Positions 7,847 to 16,951 of a stretch of 45,060 nucleotides of DNA are shown here, one piece after another. The notes beneath the pieces are model-generated. The model saw nothing but the letters and a program-made list of their open reading frames with translations. It did not search any database and had not been told where the DNA came from. The stretch is from Spirochaetales bacterium (GTDB lineage Bacteria > Spirochaetota > Spirochaetia > Sphaerochaetales > Sphaerochaetaceae). How positions within the stretch are numbered: the first letter of the stretch is position 1; each line of letters starts with the position of its first letter. The translations under genes and the position numbers were made by a program. The stretch is from the NCBI GenBank assembly GCA_028722305.1, contig JAQYHB010000030.1:1-45060 (forward strand). The letters are read 5' to 3'.

Positions 7847-9069
7847 TTCGGCATCCTCCACAGGACAACCAGTCCCGCAAGACTCATGACCACATCGGGC
7901 ATCCACATCAAAAACAGCGGGTTGATCGGGGTGCGGTAGATGTTGATCTGGGCGAAGAAGAGCAGGTACCAGTAGGCCACCGCGCTGAGCATGGCCACGC
8001 CGAATCCGATCAGGCGACCGTGCTTGACATGCAGGTATGCCAAGGGGAAAGTCAGGAAGACCAGCAGGAAACAAGCCAGGCTGAGGGCAAGCTTTTTCTG
8101 CTTCTCGGCCCGGTAGTACTGCAGGTAGAAGACAATCGGGGGGTGGGACCGGAGCTCGTCGATCTGGTCGAGCGCCTGGTTGTAGGAAGCGGGACTGTCT
8201 GCCAGGCGGGCGGTGTCGAACAGCCGATGCGCCATCTGGTCGTTCTTTTCCCACTCCCGCTCGAGGGAAATTCGCCGCTGGCTGATCCGACTGTCCAGCT
8301 CCCTGATGGGGAGCTGGCTCGGGGTCGTTGTCGCCACATCTGGCACCTGCTGGGAAAAATCCAGATAGAAGGTGGCCCTGTCCGCTTTCGCAAGGTTCAG
8401 CGAGTCATCCTCCGAGGTGCCGGCAAGCAATGAGGCATCCTTCAGGTCGAGGGCGTAGATGAAGCGTAGCGGATCGACCATGGAGATCGAGGCGTCGGGC
8501 GCGCTGACCACCTGTTTTTGCCCAGCCGAGTCGAAGAGCACCAGGTCCTCGACCGAATTGCCGCTGGCGGAGCCGTTGGCCAGCACCTGGTTGCCAATCG
8601 AGTTGGAGCCATAGCTGGTAATTTCCAGCGTCGGCAATTCCCGCATCAGCTCCATGTAGAGGTGACGGTACCGGAGATGGCTCTCAGGCAGGACGACGTC
8701 GGCGGTCAGGAAGGTAACCAGGGAGACCAGTAGCGAACAGGCAAGGATCGGGCGGAAGACATGCCTGAGGCTGATGCCGCTGGAGCGGAGCGCCAGGATT
8801 TCGTTGTTGGCGGAGAAATCCCCGATGACCATGGCGCTTGCCGTAAGGCTGCTGAAGGGAAAGGTATAGAGCAGGAACTGGGGAATTGCCAGGGTGACCA
8901 GTTTGAGGACGCTTCCAAGCGAGACGTTCTTCACCAGGATGCGCTGGGCGATCAGCAGGATCTGGTTCACGAAGAAAATAAAGAAAAAGAAGATGAAGGC
9001 GACGGCAAGATTCGCCAGATAGGAACGTCCCACATAGGACGATACCAACGAGTAGCGGCTTCTTGCCAT
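7843..9069 (-). CDS. lptF: LptF/LptG-family lipopolysaccharide export permease, first copy
   Basis: This 408-residue protein shares the architecture of the downstream gene: N-terminal membrane segments (AFIFFFFIFFVNQILLIAQ and two more), with the conserved coupling region GDFSANNEILALRSSGIS between them, a long periplasmic domain (about 115-310), and three C-terminal segments beginning LALSLACFLLVFLTFPLAY. The loop with SANNEI-L-LRSSGIS is typical of LptF/LptG and contacts the LptB ATPase. No lptB is in the window. It starts 6 bases after the dut stop and overlaps the next gene by 4 bases. The periplasmic domain is somewhat longer than in the partner. Confidence 0.88.
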   Translation of the reverse strand: MARSRYSLVSSYVGRSYLANLAVAFIFFFFIFFVNQILLIAQRILVKNVSLGSVLKLVTLAIPQFLLYTFPFSSLTASAMVIGDFSANNEILALRSSGISLRHVFRPILACSLLVSLVTFLTADVVLPESHLRYRHLYMELMRELPTLEITSYGSNSIGNQVLANGSASGNSVEDLVLFDSAGQKQVVSAPDASISMVDPLRFIYALDLKDASLLAGTSEDDSLNLAKADRATFYLDFSQQVPDVATTTPSQLPIRELDSRISQRRISLEREWEKNDQMAHRLFDTARLADSPASYNQALDQIDELRSHPPIVFYLQYYRAEKQKKLALSLACFLLVFLTFPLAYLHVKHGRLIGFGVAMLSAVAYWYLLFFAQINIYRTPINPLFLMWMPDVVMSLAGLVVLWRMPK

Positions 9070-9075
9070 GACTGC

Positions 9076-9510
9076 CTACACTCCCGTCGATCCGAATCCT
9101 CCCCCACCACGCTCGGTCTCGTCCAGACTCTCACAAAGCTGGAAGGTGGGTTGTTCATACCGGCAAAAGACCATCTGCGCGATCCGATCGCCAGGTTTGA
9201 CGACGAACTCATCGCTGCCCAGGTTGACCAGGATGACCTGGACCTCGCCACGATAGTCGCTGTCGATGGTTCCTGGAGCGTTCAGGACGGTGACGCCCTT
9301 CTTGATGGCAAGCCCGCTGCGAGGCCGGACCTGCGCCTCAACCCCCTGCGGGAGGGCCATGGCAAGGCCGGTGGGTACCAGAACCCGCTGCATCGGCTTC
9401 AGGACCAAATCACGGTCGACGCAGGCTGTAAGGTCACAGCCCGCGCTGCCAGCTGTCGCGTAGACAGGGAGTTTCGCTCCCTGCCTCACGACTTGGAAAC
9501 GTACCGTCAT
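9076..9510 (-). CDS. dut: dUTP pyrophosphatase
   Basis: This 144-residue trimeric dUTPase hydrolyses dUTP to dUMP and pyrophosphate, limiting uracil in DNA. All five family motifs are visible in order: [26 protein letters not shown] with the catalytic Asp, GDRIAQMVF, and the C-terminal Gly-rich arm [10 protein letters not shown]. Length is normal. The ATG at 9510 is chosen because it overlaps the pnp stop in ATGA; the frame extends upstream but only as the complement of pnp. It precedes lptF by 6 bases. Confidence 0.96.
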   Translation of the reverse strand: MTVRFQVVRQGAKLPVYATAGSAGCDLTACVDRDLVLKPMQRVLVPTGLAMALPQGVEAQVRPRSGLAIKKGVTVLNAPGTIDSDYRGEVQVILVNLGSDEFVVKPGDRIAQMVFCRYEQPTFQLCESLDETERGGGGFGSTGV

Positions 9511-11615
9511 TTCTTCTGGGCATCGAGCGCGTCGATGTAGGAGAGGTTCAGACGGTTCTGGCGGTCGATCTCGATCAGCTTCACGGGAACCTGGTCGCCG
9601 ACATGCAGGACGTCCTCCACATGCTCCACTCTCTTGTGGGAAAGCTTGGAGATGTGGCAAAGACCTTCCTTGCCAGGAAGAATCTCGATGAAGGCACCGA
9701 AATCCATGATGCGCTTGACCGTGCCCTGGTAGATCTTGCCGACCTCGGGCTCCTCGACGATCGAGTTGACCAGCTCCTTCGCCTTCTGGGCGGAAGCGCC
9801 GTTGGGCCCGTAGATCGTCACGGTCCCGTCATCATCGATGTTGACCTCGGCTCCGCTCTGCTGGGCGATCGCCTTGATGGTCTTACCACCGGTACCGATG
9901 ACGGCTCCTATCTTCTCCTCGTCGACCTTCATGGTCAGGATCTTCGGAGCGTAGGGGCTCACGTCCTTTCTCGGCTCGGCGATGCACTGCTTCATAATGC
10001 CAAGAATGTGGAGACGACCGACACGGGCCTGCTCCAAGGCCTGATGCATCAATTCCGGAGTGACACCGGCGATCTTGATATCCATCTGGAAGGCTGTGAT
10101 GCCTTTCTCGGTACCGGCCACCTTGAAGTCCATGTCTCCCATGTGGTCTTCCTCGCCGCAGATGTCGCTGAGGATCTTGTAGCGTTCATAGTGCTCGCCC
10201 TCGGTGATCAGGCCCATGGCGATACCGGCTACCGGCGCCTCGATGGGGACGCCAGCGTCCATCAGGCTCAGACAGCCGCCACAGATGGAGGCCTGGGAGG
10301 AGGAACCGTTGCTTTCCATGATGTCGCTGACGACACGAGTGGTATACGGGAACTTCTCCTTGCTCGGCATGACCGCGTACAACGCGCGCTGGGCGAGGTG
10401 GCCATGGCCGATTTCGCGGCGGCCAGTGGTCAGTCTTCCGGTCTCCCCGACGCAGAACGGCGGGAAGTTGTAGTGCAGCATGAAGTTGCTGTAAGTCTTC
10501 TCTCCGTCGATGTCGTCGAACATCTGCTCGTCGCTGGCGGTGCCGAGGGTCGTGGTGGCAAGGCTCTGGGTCTCGCCTCTGGTGAACAGGGCCGAGCCAT
10601 GGGCTCTCTGCAGCACGCCGACCTCGCAGGTAATCGGGCGGATCTCGTCGAGCTTTCTGCCGTCGATACGGATGTCGTGGTTCAGAATGCCGTCGCGCAG
10701 CGTGTCCCTCTCCAGGTCGTCGCACATCAGACCGACAGCCTCGGAGCGCTTCGGGTCGTCCCCGATCAGCTCGGCGTATTTCTCCTTCATCTGGACCTTG
10801 ACAGCCTCGATGGCGGCGAAGCGGGCCATCTTGCCCTTGGTGTAGGTAGCGTCATGGATCAGCGGCTGGGCCTCTTTCCTGATTGGCTCGAGCCAGCTGT
10901 TGTCGGTGGTGTCCTCGAAGACCGGCAGCTTGGCCTTTCCGGCAAGTTGCTGCAACTTGGTCTGCAGCTCGCACAGCTCGCGGATGACCGGCTCGGCGGT
11001 GTTGATCGCGTCGATCATGGTCTGCTCGCTGACCTGCTTGGCTCCGCCTTCGACCATGGTGATGCCGTCATGGGTTCCAGCGACGACGATGTCCATCTGG
11101 CTGTTGGCAATCTGGCTGAACGTCGGGTTGATCACGTATTTTCCATCCACAAGAGCGACACGCACAGCGGCGATCGGTCCGTTGAAGGGGATGTCGCTGA
11201 TGGTAACCGCGGCGCTGGCCGCGATGATGGCGACGATGTCCGGCGTGTTGTTCTGGTCGGCGGAGACGACGGTCGGGACGACCTGGATCTCGCGGCCGAA
11301 GGCCTTGTCGAAGAGCGGACGCATAGGACGGTCGATCAGACGGGAAACGAGAATCTCCTTGTCCTTGGGCTTGCCCTCCCTCTTCATGAAACCGCCAGGA
11401 ATCTTGCCGGCGGCATAGTAGCGCTCATTGTATTCCACGGAAAGCGGAACGTAATCAAGCGGCTCGGTCGGTGCGGCCCCGCAGCAGACGGTCGCGATGA
11501 CGGCGCATCCGGCATAGGTGGCGAACACTGCCCCATTGGCTTGCTTGGCGATGCGGCCGGTCTCAAGGACAAGGTCGTTGCCGCCAATCTTCATTGATAC
11601 TTTCTCTACACTCAT
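9507..11615 (-). CDS. pnp: Polyribonucleotide nucleotidyltransferase (PNPase)
   Basis: This 702-residue exoribonuclease degrades RNA 3' to 5' with phosphate. It contains two RNase PH domains separated by a helical domain, with [20 protein letters not shown] in the first and [15 protein letters not shown] in the second, then a KH domain with [11 protein letters not shown], and a C-terminal S1 domain ([15 protein letters not shown]). Two starts are possible. ATG 11615 gives the usual family N-terminus and has AGGA 7 bases upstream. ATG 11675 would add 20 mostly Lys/Glu/Gln residues and uses an AGGAG lying inside the terminator hairpin at 11678-11715. I prefer 11615. It lies downstream of rpsO, as in many bacteria. 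Confidence 0.96.
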   Translation of the reverse strand: MSVEKVSMKIGGNDLVLETGRIAKQANGAVFATYAGCAVIATVCCGAAPTEPLDYVPLSVEYNERYYAAGKIPGGFMKREGKPKDKEILVSRLIDRPMRPLFDKAFGREIQVVPTVVSADQNNTPDIVAIIAASAAVTISDIPFNGPIAAVRVALVDGKYVINPTFSQIANSQMDIVVAGTHDGITMVEGGAKQVSEQTMIDAINTAEPVIRELCELQTKLQQLAGKAKLPVFEDTTDNSWLEPIRKEAQPLIHDATYTKGKMARFAAIEAVKVQMKEKYAELIGDDPKRSEAVGLMCDDLERDTLRDGILNHDIRIDGRKLDEIRPITCEVGVLQRAHGSALFTRGETQSLATTTLGTASDEQMFDDIDGEKTYSNFMLHYNFPPFCVGETGRLTTGRREIGHGHLAQRALYAVMPSKEKFPYTTRVVSDIMESNGSSSQASICGGCLSLMDAGVPIEAPVAGIAMGLITEGEHYERYKILSDICGEEDHMGDMDFKVAGTEKGITAFQMDIKIAGVTPELMHQALEQARVGRLHILGIMKQCIAEPRKDVSPYAPKILTMKVDEEKIGAVIGTGGKTIKAIAQQSGAEVNIDDDGTVTIYGPNGASAQKAKELVNSIVEEPEVGKIYQGTVKRIMDFGAFIEILPGKEGLCHISKLSHKRVEHVEDVLHVGDQVPVKLIEIDRQNRLNLSYIDALDAQKK

Positions 11616-11677
11616 TTTGTTTTCCTGTTTCCTATTTCGTTCTTTTTGTTCTTTTTGTTCTTTTCCGGCACTCATAT

Positions 11678-11715
11678 AAAAAGCTCCTGGCTATTGGTTG
11701 TGATAGCCGGAGCCT
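11678..11715 (-). terminator. Hairpin terminator between rpsO and pnp
   Basis: On the minus strand GCTCCGGCTAT (11713-11703) pairs with ATAGCCAGGAGC (11694-11683) with one bulged base, followed by TTTTT. It probably ends part of the transcription after rpsO. Its 3' arm carries AGGAG, so if read through it could mask that sequence from ribosomes. Confidence 0.65.
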
Positions 11716-11753
11716 TCTCTTATGATCGCCTCATTCCCATCTGCGGTCGAAGC

Positions 11754-12020
11754 TTATTTGCGGAGACCAAGCTCCTGCACGAGCTTGCGATACCCTTCCA
11801 GATCGGTCTTCTGCATGTAGCCGAGCAGTCTCTTCCTCTGTCCAACCAGAGTAAGCAGACCTCTCTTGCCGTTGGTGTCCTTCGGGTTTCTCTTGAAGTG
11901 TTCGGTCAGGTCGTTGATGCGCGCGGTCAGCAACGCAACCTGGACGGCGGACGAACCGGTATTCTTCTCATTACCGCCGAACTTGACGATAAGCTCTTGT
12001 TTCTGTTCCTTCGTAATCAT
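11754..12020 (-). CDS. rpsO: 30S ribosomal protein S15
   Basis: This 88-residue protein is S15, which binds 16S rRNA early in assembly of the small-subunit platform. The family pattern is clear: [41 protein letters not shown] and [12 protein letters not shown]. The ATG at 12020 overlaps the ribF stop in ATGA. A hairpin terminator follows and then pnp. No separate promoter was identified in front of it. Confidence 0.97.
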   Translation of the reverse strand: MITKEQKQELIVKFGGNEKNTGSSAVQVALLTARINDLTEHFKRNPKDTNGKRGLLTLVGQRKRLLGYMQKTDLEGYRKLVQELGLRK

Positions 12021-12838
12021 GTGCCATACCTCTGTATTACATAGAGTTGTTCGATATCCACAGGGAAAACGTCCGACCGTTCCGCTTTCAGGACGAGTTC
12101 CTTGGTGGTCAACCGCGCCACGACAGGAATCCTCGAACCATCGGCAGTCAGGGCCTGAGCAACATAGGTGCCACACGGTGGCAGAAGCTGTTCAAGTTTC
12201 TCGAGAGGATACCACAGGTTTCCATCCCGGTACTCGGGGGCCGATCCCCTGAGGTCCAAGCTGTAATACCTGCCGAGCATCTTCTCCACTAAGGGAAGAT
12301 CGCCCGTTTTGAGTGTCTTACGGACCAAAGAGCTGCTCACCCGTTCTCCACTGCCCAACCGGACGTAGGGAGGAATCAGAAGCTTGTTCCCGGGACCGCG
12401 TCGGTTCAGGTATTCCTGCAGCTGTTCGGGACCGGCACACGAAGCCGGAGTACCGCAGCGGAAATCGACACCGACAACTATCCCCTTCACCGTACAAAGC
12501 GTACCGAGAAGGTTCAAGAACTCAACACCAGTGAGTTTACTGAAATCGGAAGAAAAGTCAATGACAACTAGGTAATCAACCCCTAATTCAGCAAGAAATT
12601 GTCGTTTCTGCGCCTGGCTCATCAACAAGGGGGCTTTCACCCCTGCCGGAACCTTGGGATTCCGGTTGAAGGTGACCACCATGCTCTTCCATCCATTTCT
12701 GTGGGCGTAGGAAACGCAGGTGGTGATGATTTCCTGATGTCCCTTGTGCACTCCATCGAAGACTCCGATGGAACAGACCATGGGTATCGCGCTCAATGCT
12801 CGGCTTTCTACCAGATGCTGGAAATCATCCGTTTGCAT
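12017..12838 (-). CDS. ribF: RibF-family FAD synthetase with degenerate riboflavin-kinase half
   Basis: This 273-residue protein has a clear nucleotidyltransferase half: [15 protein letters not shown] near residue 24, GVDFRCG in the middle, and [24 protein letters not shown] at the junction. That half makes FAD from FMN and ATP. Normal bifunctional RibF is about 310 residues and continues with a riboflavin-kinase domain. Here only about 80 residues follow. They keep [10 protein letters not shown] and [10 protein letters not shown] but lack the expected Gly-rich nucleotide loop, the Pro-Thr-Ala-Asn segment and the Asn-x-Gly-x-Arg-Pro-Thr motif. I infer that FAD synthesis is kept and riboflavin kinase may be lost. 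GGAGG 6 bases upstream fixes the ATG at 12838, inside the end of truB. Confidence 0.88.
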   Translation of the reverse strand: MQTDDFQHLVESRALSAIPMVCSIGVFDGVHKGHQEIITTCVSYAHRNGWKSMVVTFNRNPKVPAGVKAPLLMSQAQKRQFLAELGVDYLVVIDFSSDFSKLTGVEFLNLLGTLCTVKGIVVGVDFRCGTPASCAGPEQLQEYLNRRGPGNKLLIPPYVRLGSGERVSSSLVRKTLKTGDLPLVEKMLGRYYSLDLRGSAPEYRDGNLWYPLEKLEQLLPPCGTYVAQALTADGSRIPVVARLTTKELVLKAERSDVFPVDIEQLYVIQRYGT

Positions 12839-13715
12839 GTAGTTCCTCCGGGACATGACAAATGATGCGGTGATTCGGGAGGTCGACGACCCAGCGCAGA
12901 TATCCCCCCACGTAGACGGCGCCATAGGTGACGGAGCGCTTTCCATCGACGGGGACCAGCCGTTCGCTACACCTTCCATGCTCCATCATCCGTATGTCCT
13001 CACGCGCGACTTCCATTTTGCCCACGTGGGGCAGGCGAAGCAAGTACTCGCCGGTGCGGTTGAAGGTGGCTTCAAGACCTTCCCTGTCGTCGCAACCGAC
13101 TGCCTCATCCACCGAATAGGGTCCAAGACGGGTCCGGCGCAGCGACGTGACCATGCCGCAGGAGCCCATCGCCATCGCCAAATCCCTAGCAATCGAGCGG
13201 ATATAGGTCCCCTTGCTGACGGAAATGCGGGCTTTCAGGGTATGCGCGTCCGCCTCGGTCACCTGGAAGTCATGGATGGTTACCTTGCGGTGCGGCATCT
13301 CCACGCTCTTCCCCCGCCGCATCAGCTTGCTGGCCCGCTCTCCTCCGACATGCACCGCCGAGTAGAGCGGGGGTGTCTGGTCAATCTCACCGACAAACCG
13401 GCTTTGGATTACCTCTTCCAGCCGCAAGGGGTCGATTCCCTCTCCCCTCTGGACGATTGTCCCATCCGGGTCGAGGGTGTCGGTCTCCACACCAAAGCGG
13501 AAGGTGGCCTCGTAGCTCTTGTCCAGATTGGAGAACACCTGGTTCAAATGGGTCATGCTGCCCGTCAAAACGACAAGCAGGCCAGAGGCGAACTTGTCGA
13601 GAGTCCCGATGTGGCCTGCTTTCGGATCAATGCACCGTTTCGTTTCCCGCAGCGCGGCGAAACTGGTGATTCCTGGTTTCTTGTCGATCAACAGGATCGA
13701 TGCGTTAGTTCCCAT
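12825..13715 (-). CDS. truB: tRNA pseudouridine-55 synthase
   Basis: This 296-residue enzyme converts U55 in the T-loop of tRNAs to pseudouridine. The catalytic motif HIGTLDKFASGLLVVLTG with its Asp is near residue 40, and TPPLYSAVHVGGERA and SKGTYIRSIARDLA are typical of TruB. The ATG at 13715 gives the usual N-terminus (ILLIDKKPGITSF). It overlaps the end of rbfA by 11 bases and has no convincing Shine-Dalgarno, so translation may be coupled to rbfA. Its own end overlaps ribF by 14 bases. Confidence 0.95.
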   Translation of the reverse strand: MGTNASILLIDKKPGITSFAALRETKRCIDPKAGHIGTLDKFASGLLVVLTGSMTHLNQVFSNLDKSYEATFRFGVETDTLDPDGTIVQRGEGIDPLRLEEVIQSRFVGEIDQTPPLYSAVHVGGERASKLMRRGKSVEMPHRKVTIHDFQVTEADAHTLKARISVSKGTYIRSIARDLAMAMGSCGMVTSLRRTRLGPYSVDEAVGCDDREGLEATFNRTGEYLLRLPHVGKMEVAREDIRMMEHGRCSERLVPVDGKRSVTYGAVYVGGYLRWVVDLPNHRIICHVPEELHANG

Positions 13716-14061
13716 GCTTGGAGAGCGAATCGAGGAGACGATCCATCTTCTCCCCCTCCTGGAACCCGACATCGCGCTTGAAGGTCAATACCGGCGTGTT
13801 CTTCGTCCGCATGAAGGCCCCGAGGCGCTTTTGGATGAATCCATGGGCGCTCTGCAGGGCCTGGGCGCATTTCTCCACCTTCTCCTCGTCAAAAGGCGCG
13901 GAGACATACACGGTGGCGTAGGCGTTATCGGTCGAAAGGACTACCCGGGTGACACTCGTCAACGTGGAGAGATCATGGTGTTTGATATCCCCGTTGACAA
14001 TCATCATGCTGATGCCTTCCTGAATTTTCGCCTCAAGGCGCTGCTGGCTGTACTGGCTCAC
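13705..14061 (-). CDS. rbfA: Ribosome-binding factor A
   Basis: This 118-residue KH-fold protein binds immature 30S subunits during 16S rRNA maturation. Family features are the N-terminal helix with ARKIQEGIS-like spacing, the strand DNAYATVYVS, and the helix RLGAFMRTKNTPVLTFKRD. The start codon is GTG at 14061, overlapping the infB stop in GTGA, with GGAGG 7 bases upstream. The operon order infB-rbfA-truB is conserved in many bacteria. Confidence 0.95.
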   Translation of the reverse strand: MSQYSQQRLEAKIQEGISMMIVNGDIKHHDLSTLTSVTRVVLSTDNAYATVYVSAPFDEEKVEKCAQALQSAHGFIQKRLGAFMRTKNTPVLTFKRDVGFQEGEKMDRLLDSLSKHGN

Positions 14062-16931
14062 TGTCTTGCCTCCAGCTGCTTCGCTTCCTCGGCCGCCTGC
14101 GGGGTCATCGTATCCTCAAGCTTGCGGGCGACTTCCTGCGTGCCGACAATCTCAAGCACATCTCCGACCTGCAGGTCCTGGAAGTTCTCCAGGCCAATAC
14201 CGCACTCGAACCCTTCGGCGACCTCTTTGGCGTCGTCCTTGAAGCGCTTCAAGCTGCTGATCTTGACGTTTTCCTTGTTGATCTGGATGCTGTCGCGGAT
14301 GACGCGCACCATGGCGTCCCTCGTGACCTTTCCGCTGGTAACCATACAACCGGCGATGACACCGACCTTGGGCACCCGGAAGGTATTGCGCACCTCGGCG
14401 GTACCAAGGTCGATCTCCTTGGTGACCGGGCTGAGCATGCCCTCCATCGCGGCCTTCACGTCGTCAACCACATCGTAGATGATGTTGTACTTCCGGATCT
14501 CGACCTTCTCCTCTGCAGCCAGTGCCAGCGCCCTAGGCGTCGGTCTGACGTTGAAGCCGATAATCAAGGCGTTCGAGGCGCTCGCAAGCGTCACATCGCT
14601 CTCAATGATGGCGCCCGCCGCGGCACGGATGACCGAAAGACGGATCTCCGGCGTGGAGAGCTTCTCCAAAGACTGCTGGAGAGCCTCGACGGAACCCTGC
14701 AGGTCTCCCTTGATGACCAGGTTGAGAGTCTTGATGTCCCCTTCCTTGATCTTCTCGCTCAGGTTGGAGAGCGTCACCTTGTTGGAGTTCTCGGTAGCGC
14801 CGAGTCTTTCCAGTTCCTGTCGCTTGGCGCTGACCATGCGGGCCTGTTTCTCGTCCTCGGTGACCTGGAACGGGTCTCCGGCCTTCGGGATGGAGGAAAG
14901 ACCGATGATTTCGACTGGAGTGGAAGGTCCAGCTTCCTGGATCTTTTGCCCTTTGTCGTCGAAGATGGCGCGCGCGCGGCCAGCATAGATGCCGGCGCAG
15001 TAGTAGTCTCCAACGTGGAGCGTGCCTTTCTGGATCAACACGGTCGCAACGGTACCGCGGCCCTGCTCGATGCGGGCCTCGAGGACTTTGCCCTCGGCCC
15101 TGCAGTTCGGATTAGCCTTCAGCTCCATCATCTCCGCCTGCAGAAGGATGGTATCAAGCAGATCGTCGATACCCAGCTTCTTCAACGCGGAAATCTTGCA
15201 ATACAGGGTCTGTCCGCCCCACTCTTCCGGCATCAGACCGATATCGGAGAGCTGCTGCATGATCCTCTCCGGCTTGGCGTCGGGCAGATCGCACTTGTTG
15301 ATGGCGACGATGATGGGTACGTTCGCAGCCTTGGCGTGGTCGATAGCTTCGCGGGTCTGCGGCATGACTCCGTCATCGGCAGCGACAACCAGGACGACGA
15401 TGTCGGTCACCTGGGCTCCACGAGCACGCATCATGCTGAACGCGGCATGTCCCGGAGTATCGATGAAGACGATGTCCCCCTTGCCCGGAATATTGACCTT
15501 GTAGGCGCCGATGTGCTGGGTGATTCCGCCATATTCGCCTTCCGCGACGTGGGTGGAGCGGATGGCATCCAGCAATTTGGTTTTACCATGGTCGACATGG
15601 CCCATGACGGTGACAATCGGAGCGCGAGGAACCATCTCGTCGGGATTGTCGTCATCATCGTTCTCGATAATCGTCTCGTCATACAACGAGACCTTGTGGA
15701 CCTCGCAGCCGTACTCGTCGGCGATAATCGAGGCGGTATCGAAATCAATCTGCTGGTTGATGGTCACCATCATACCCATCTTGAAGAGCTTGCTGATGAT
15801 CTCATTGGCCTTCAGGTTCATCTTTTTGGCCAAATCAGCGACGCTGATCGATTCCATGATATCGATCTTCTTGGGCACGGCGGCGAGACGGGCCGCTTCC
15901 TGCTCTTTCTTCCTCTGAAGCTGGAATTCGATCTCCTCGTCTTCCGAGCGCTTCTCAAAGCCCTTCTTGCGGCGGTTGGTACCCTTGCCGCTACGGACAT
16001 CCCTCTGGCCGAAGGCATCCTGCGGGCGGCCGGTTCCCTGTCCGCCACCCATCGGGCGTCCCCCTGCGCCAGGCCTGCCACCGAATCCAGGCCGGTTGCC
16101 GAAACCAGGACGCGGACCGTATCCAGGACGGTTGCCAAATCCCGGGCGGGCGGCAGCGCCGTTCTGACCATAGGGAGCGCGGTTGCCATAGCCCTGACGG
16201 TCTCCCGCCTGTCCGGGGCGCTGGCCATAGCCAGGTCTCACCTGACCGCGGGTATAGGCGCCGTAGTTGTTGCCATATTGGTTGCGACCGGCTCCAAAGG
16301 AGCGGTTGTAGCCGTTTCCATTCTGGCTGGGCCGATACGCCGGCCTGCCGCCGACGATACCCACCTGTCTCGGGCCGACGGAGGGAACAGCCGAACGTTG
16401 CTGGTTGTACCCATTGTTCTGGTTCTGCCAATCGTTGTGGTCTTTGATGGACTGACCTTGTCCGGGTACCGGAGGAAGATTGGTGGGACGGATGATGGTC
16501 GGACCCGTATGCAACGGGTTGCTGATCGTCGGATTGACCGTCGCGGGTTTCACGACCGGCTTGACCGTCGGTTGCGCCACAGGCGTCTTGACCACAGGTG
16601 TCGGAGCCTGCTGGGGCTGTCTGACGACAGGCTTCGCCGGTGCAGGCGTGGCGGCAGGAGCCGGTTTCGCCACGACAGGAGCTGGGGTGGTAGCCACCGG
16701 CGCCGGCTTTGCCGGTGCGGCAGGGGCTGCCGGATGCGCCTGCAAAGCAGGATTCGGCTGGCGCACCACGACCACCTTCTTCTTCTTGATGACGACCTTG
16801 CGTTTTTCCACCGGAGTCTTCTCCTCCGGCTTGGCCTCGGGTTCTGGAGTTGCCTGTGTAGCGCTCGTCTTGACCACATGCTTGATCAAGATAACCTGGC
16901 TTTGTTTCTCTTCCGTCTTGTTCTCTTCCAT
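14058..16931 (-). CDS. infB: Translation initiation factor IF-2 with long low-complexity N-terminus
   Basis: This 957-residue GTPase positions initiator tRNA on the 30S subunit. The G domain begins near residue 445 with [14 protein letters not shown], then DTPGHAAF and NKCD. An IF2 N-domain with [19 protein letters not shown] lies before it, and the C-terminal domains follow. The first 320 residues are unusual: about 55-150 are Pro/Ala/Lys/Val-rich, and about 165-320 are Gly, Arg, Asn, Tyr and Pro-rich with many GFGNRPG-type units. The ATG at 16931 has GAGG 5 bases upstream. A TTG at 16955, overlapping the nusA stop and also preceded by GAGG, is a real alternative that would add 8 residues. 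Confidence 0.96.
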   Translation of the reverse strand: MEENKTEEKQSQVILIKHVVKTSATQATPEPEAKPEEKTPVEKRKVVIKKKKVVVVRQPNPALQAHPAAPAAPAKPAPVATTPAPVVAKPAPAATPAPAKPVVRQPQQAPTPVVKTPVAQPTVKPVVKPATVNPTISNPLHTGPTIIRPTNLPPVPGQGQSIKDHNDWQNQNNGYNQQRSAVPSVGPRQVGIVGGRPAYRPSQNGNGYNRSFGAGRNQYGNNYGAYTRGQVRPGYGQRPGQAGDRQGYGNRAPYGQNGAAARPGFGNRPGYGPRPGFGNRPGFGGRPGAGGRPMGGGQGTGRPQDAFGQRDVRSGKGTNRRKKGFEKRSEDEEIEFQLQRKKEQEAARLAAVPKKIDIMESISVADLAKKMNLKANEIISKLFKMGMMVTINQQIDFDTASIIADEYGCEVHKVSLYDETIIENDDDDNPDEMVPRAPIVTVMGHVDHGKTKLLDAIRSTHVAEGEYGGITQHIGAYKVNIPGKGDIVFIDTPGHAAFSMMRARGAQVTDIVVLVVAADDGVMPQTREAIDHAKAANVPIIVAINKCDLPDAKPERIMQQLSDIGLMPEEWGGQTLYCKISALKKLGIDDLLDTILLQAEMMELKANPNCRAEGKVLEARIEQGRGTVATVLIQKGTLHVGDYYCAGIYAGRARAIFDDKGQKIQEAGPSTPVEIIGLSSIPKAGDPFQVTEDEKQARMVSAKRQELERLGATENSNKVTLSNLSEKIKEGDIKTLNLVIKGDLQGSVEALQQSLEKLSTPEIRLSVIRAAAGAIIESDVTLASASNALIIGFNVRPTPRALALAAEEKVEIRKYNIIYDVVDDVKAAMEGMLSPVTKEIDLGTAEVRNTFRVPKVGVIAGCMVTSGKVTRDAMVRVIRDSIQINKENVKISSLKRFKDDAKEVAEGFECGIGLENFQDLQVGDVLEIVGTQEVARKLEDTMTPQAAEEAKQLEARQ

Positions 16932-16951
16932 TCTTTCCTCAACTCTCTCCG

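Noticed and set aside
9603..11597. Long plus-strand frame opposite pnp.
   Set aside because: A mirror of pnp codon bias; PNPase domains on the minus strand are unambiguous.
16000..16320. Repeated GFGNRPG-coding units considered as a DNA tandem repeat or CRISPR-like array.
   Set aside because: The units are in frame within infB, vary at the DNA level and have no spacer structure.
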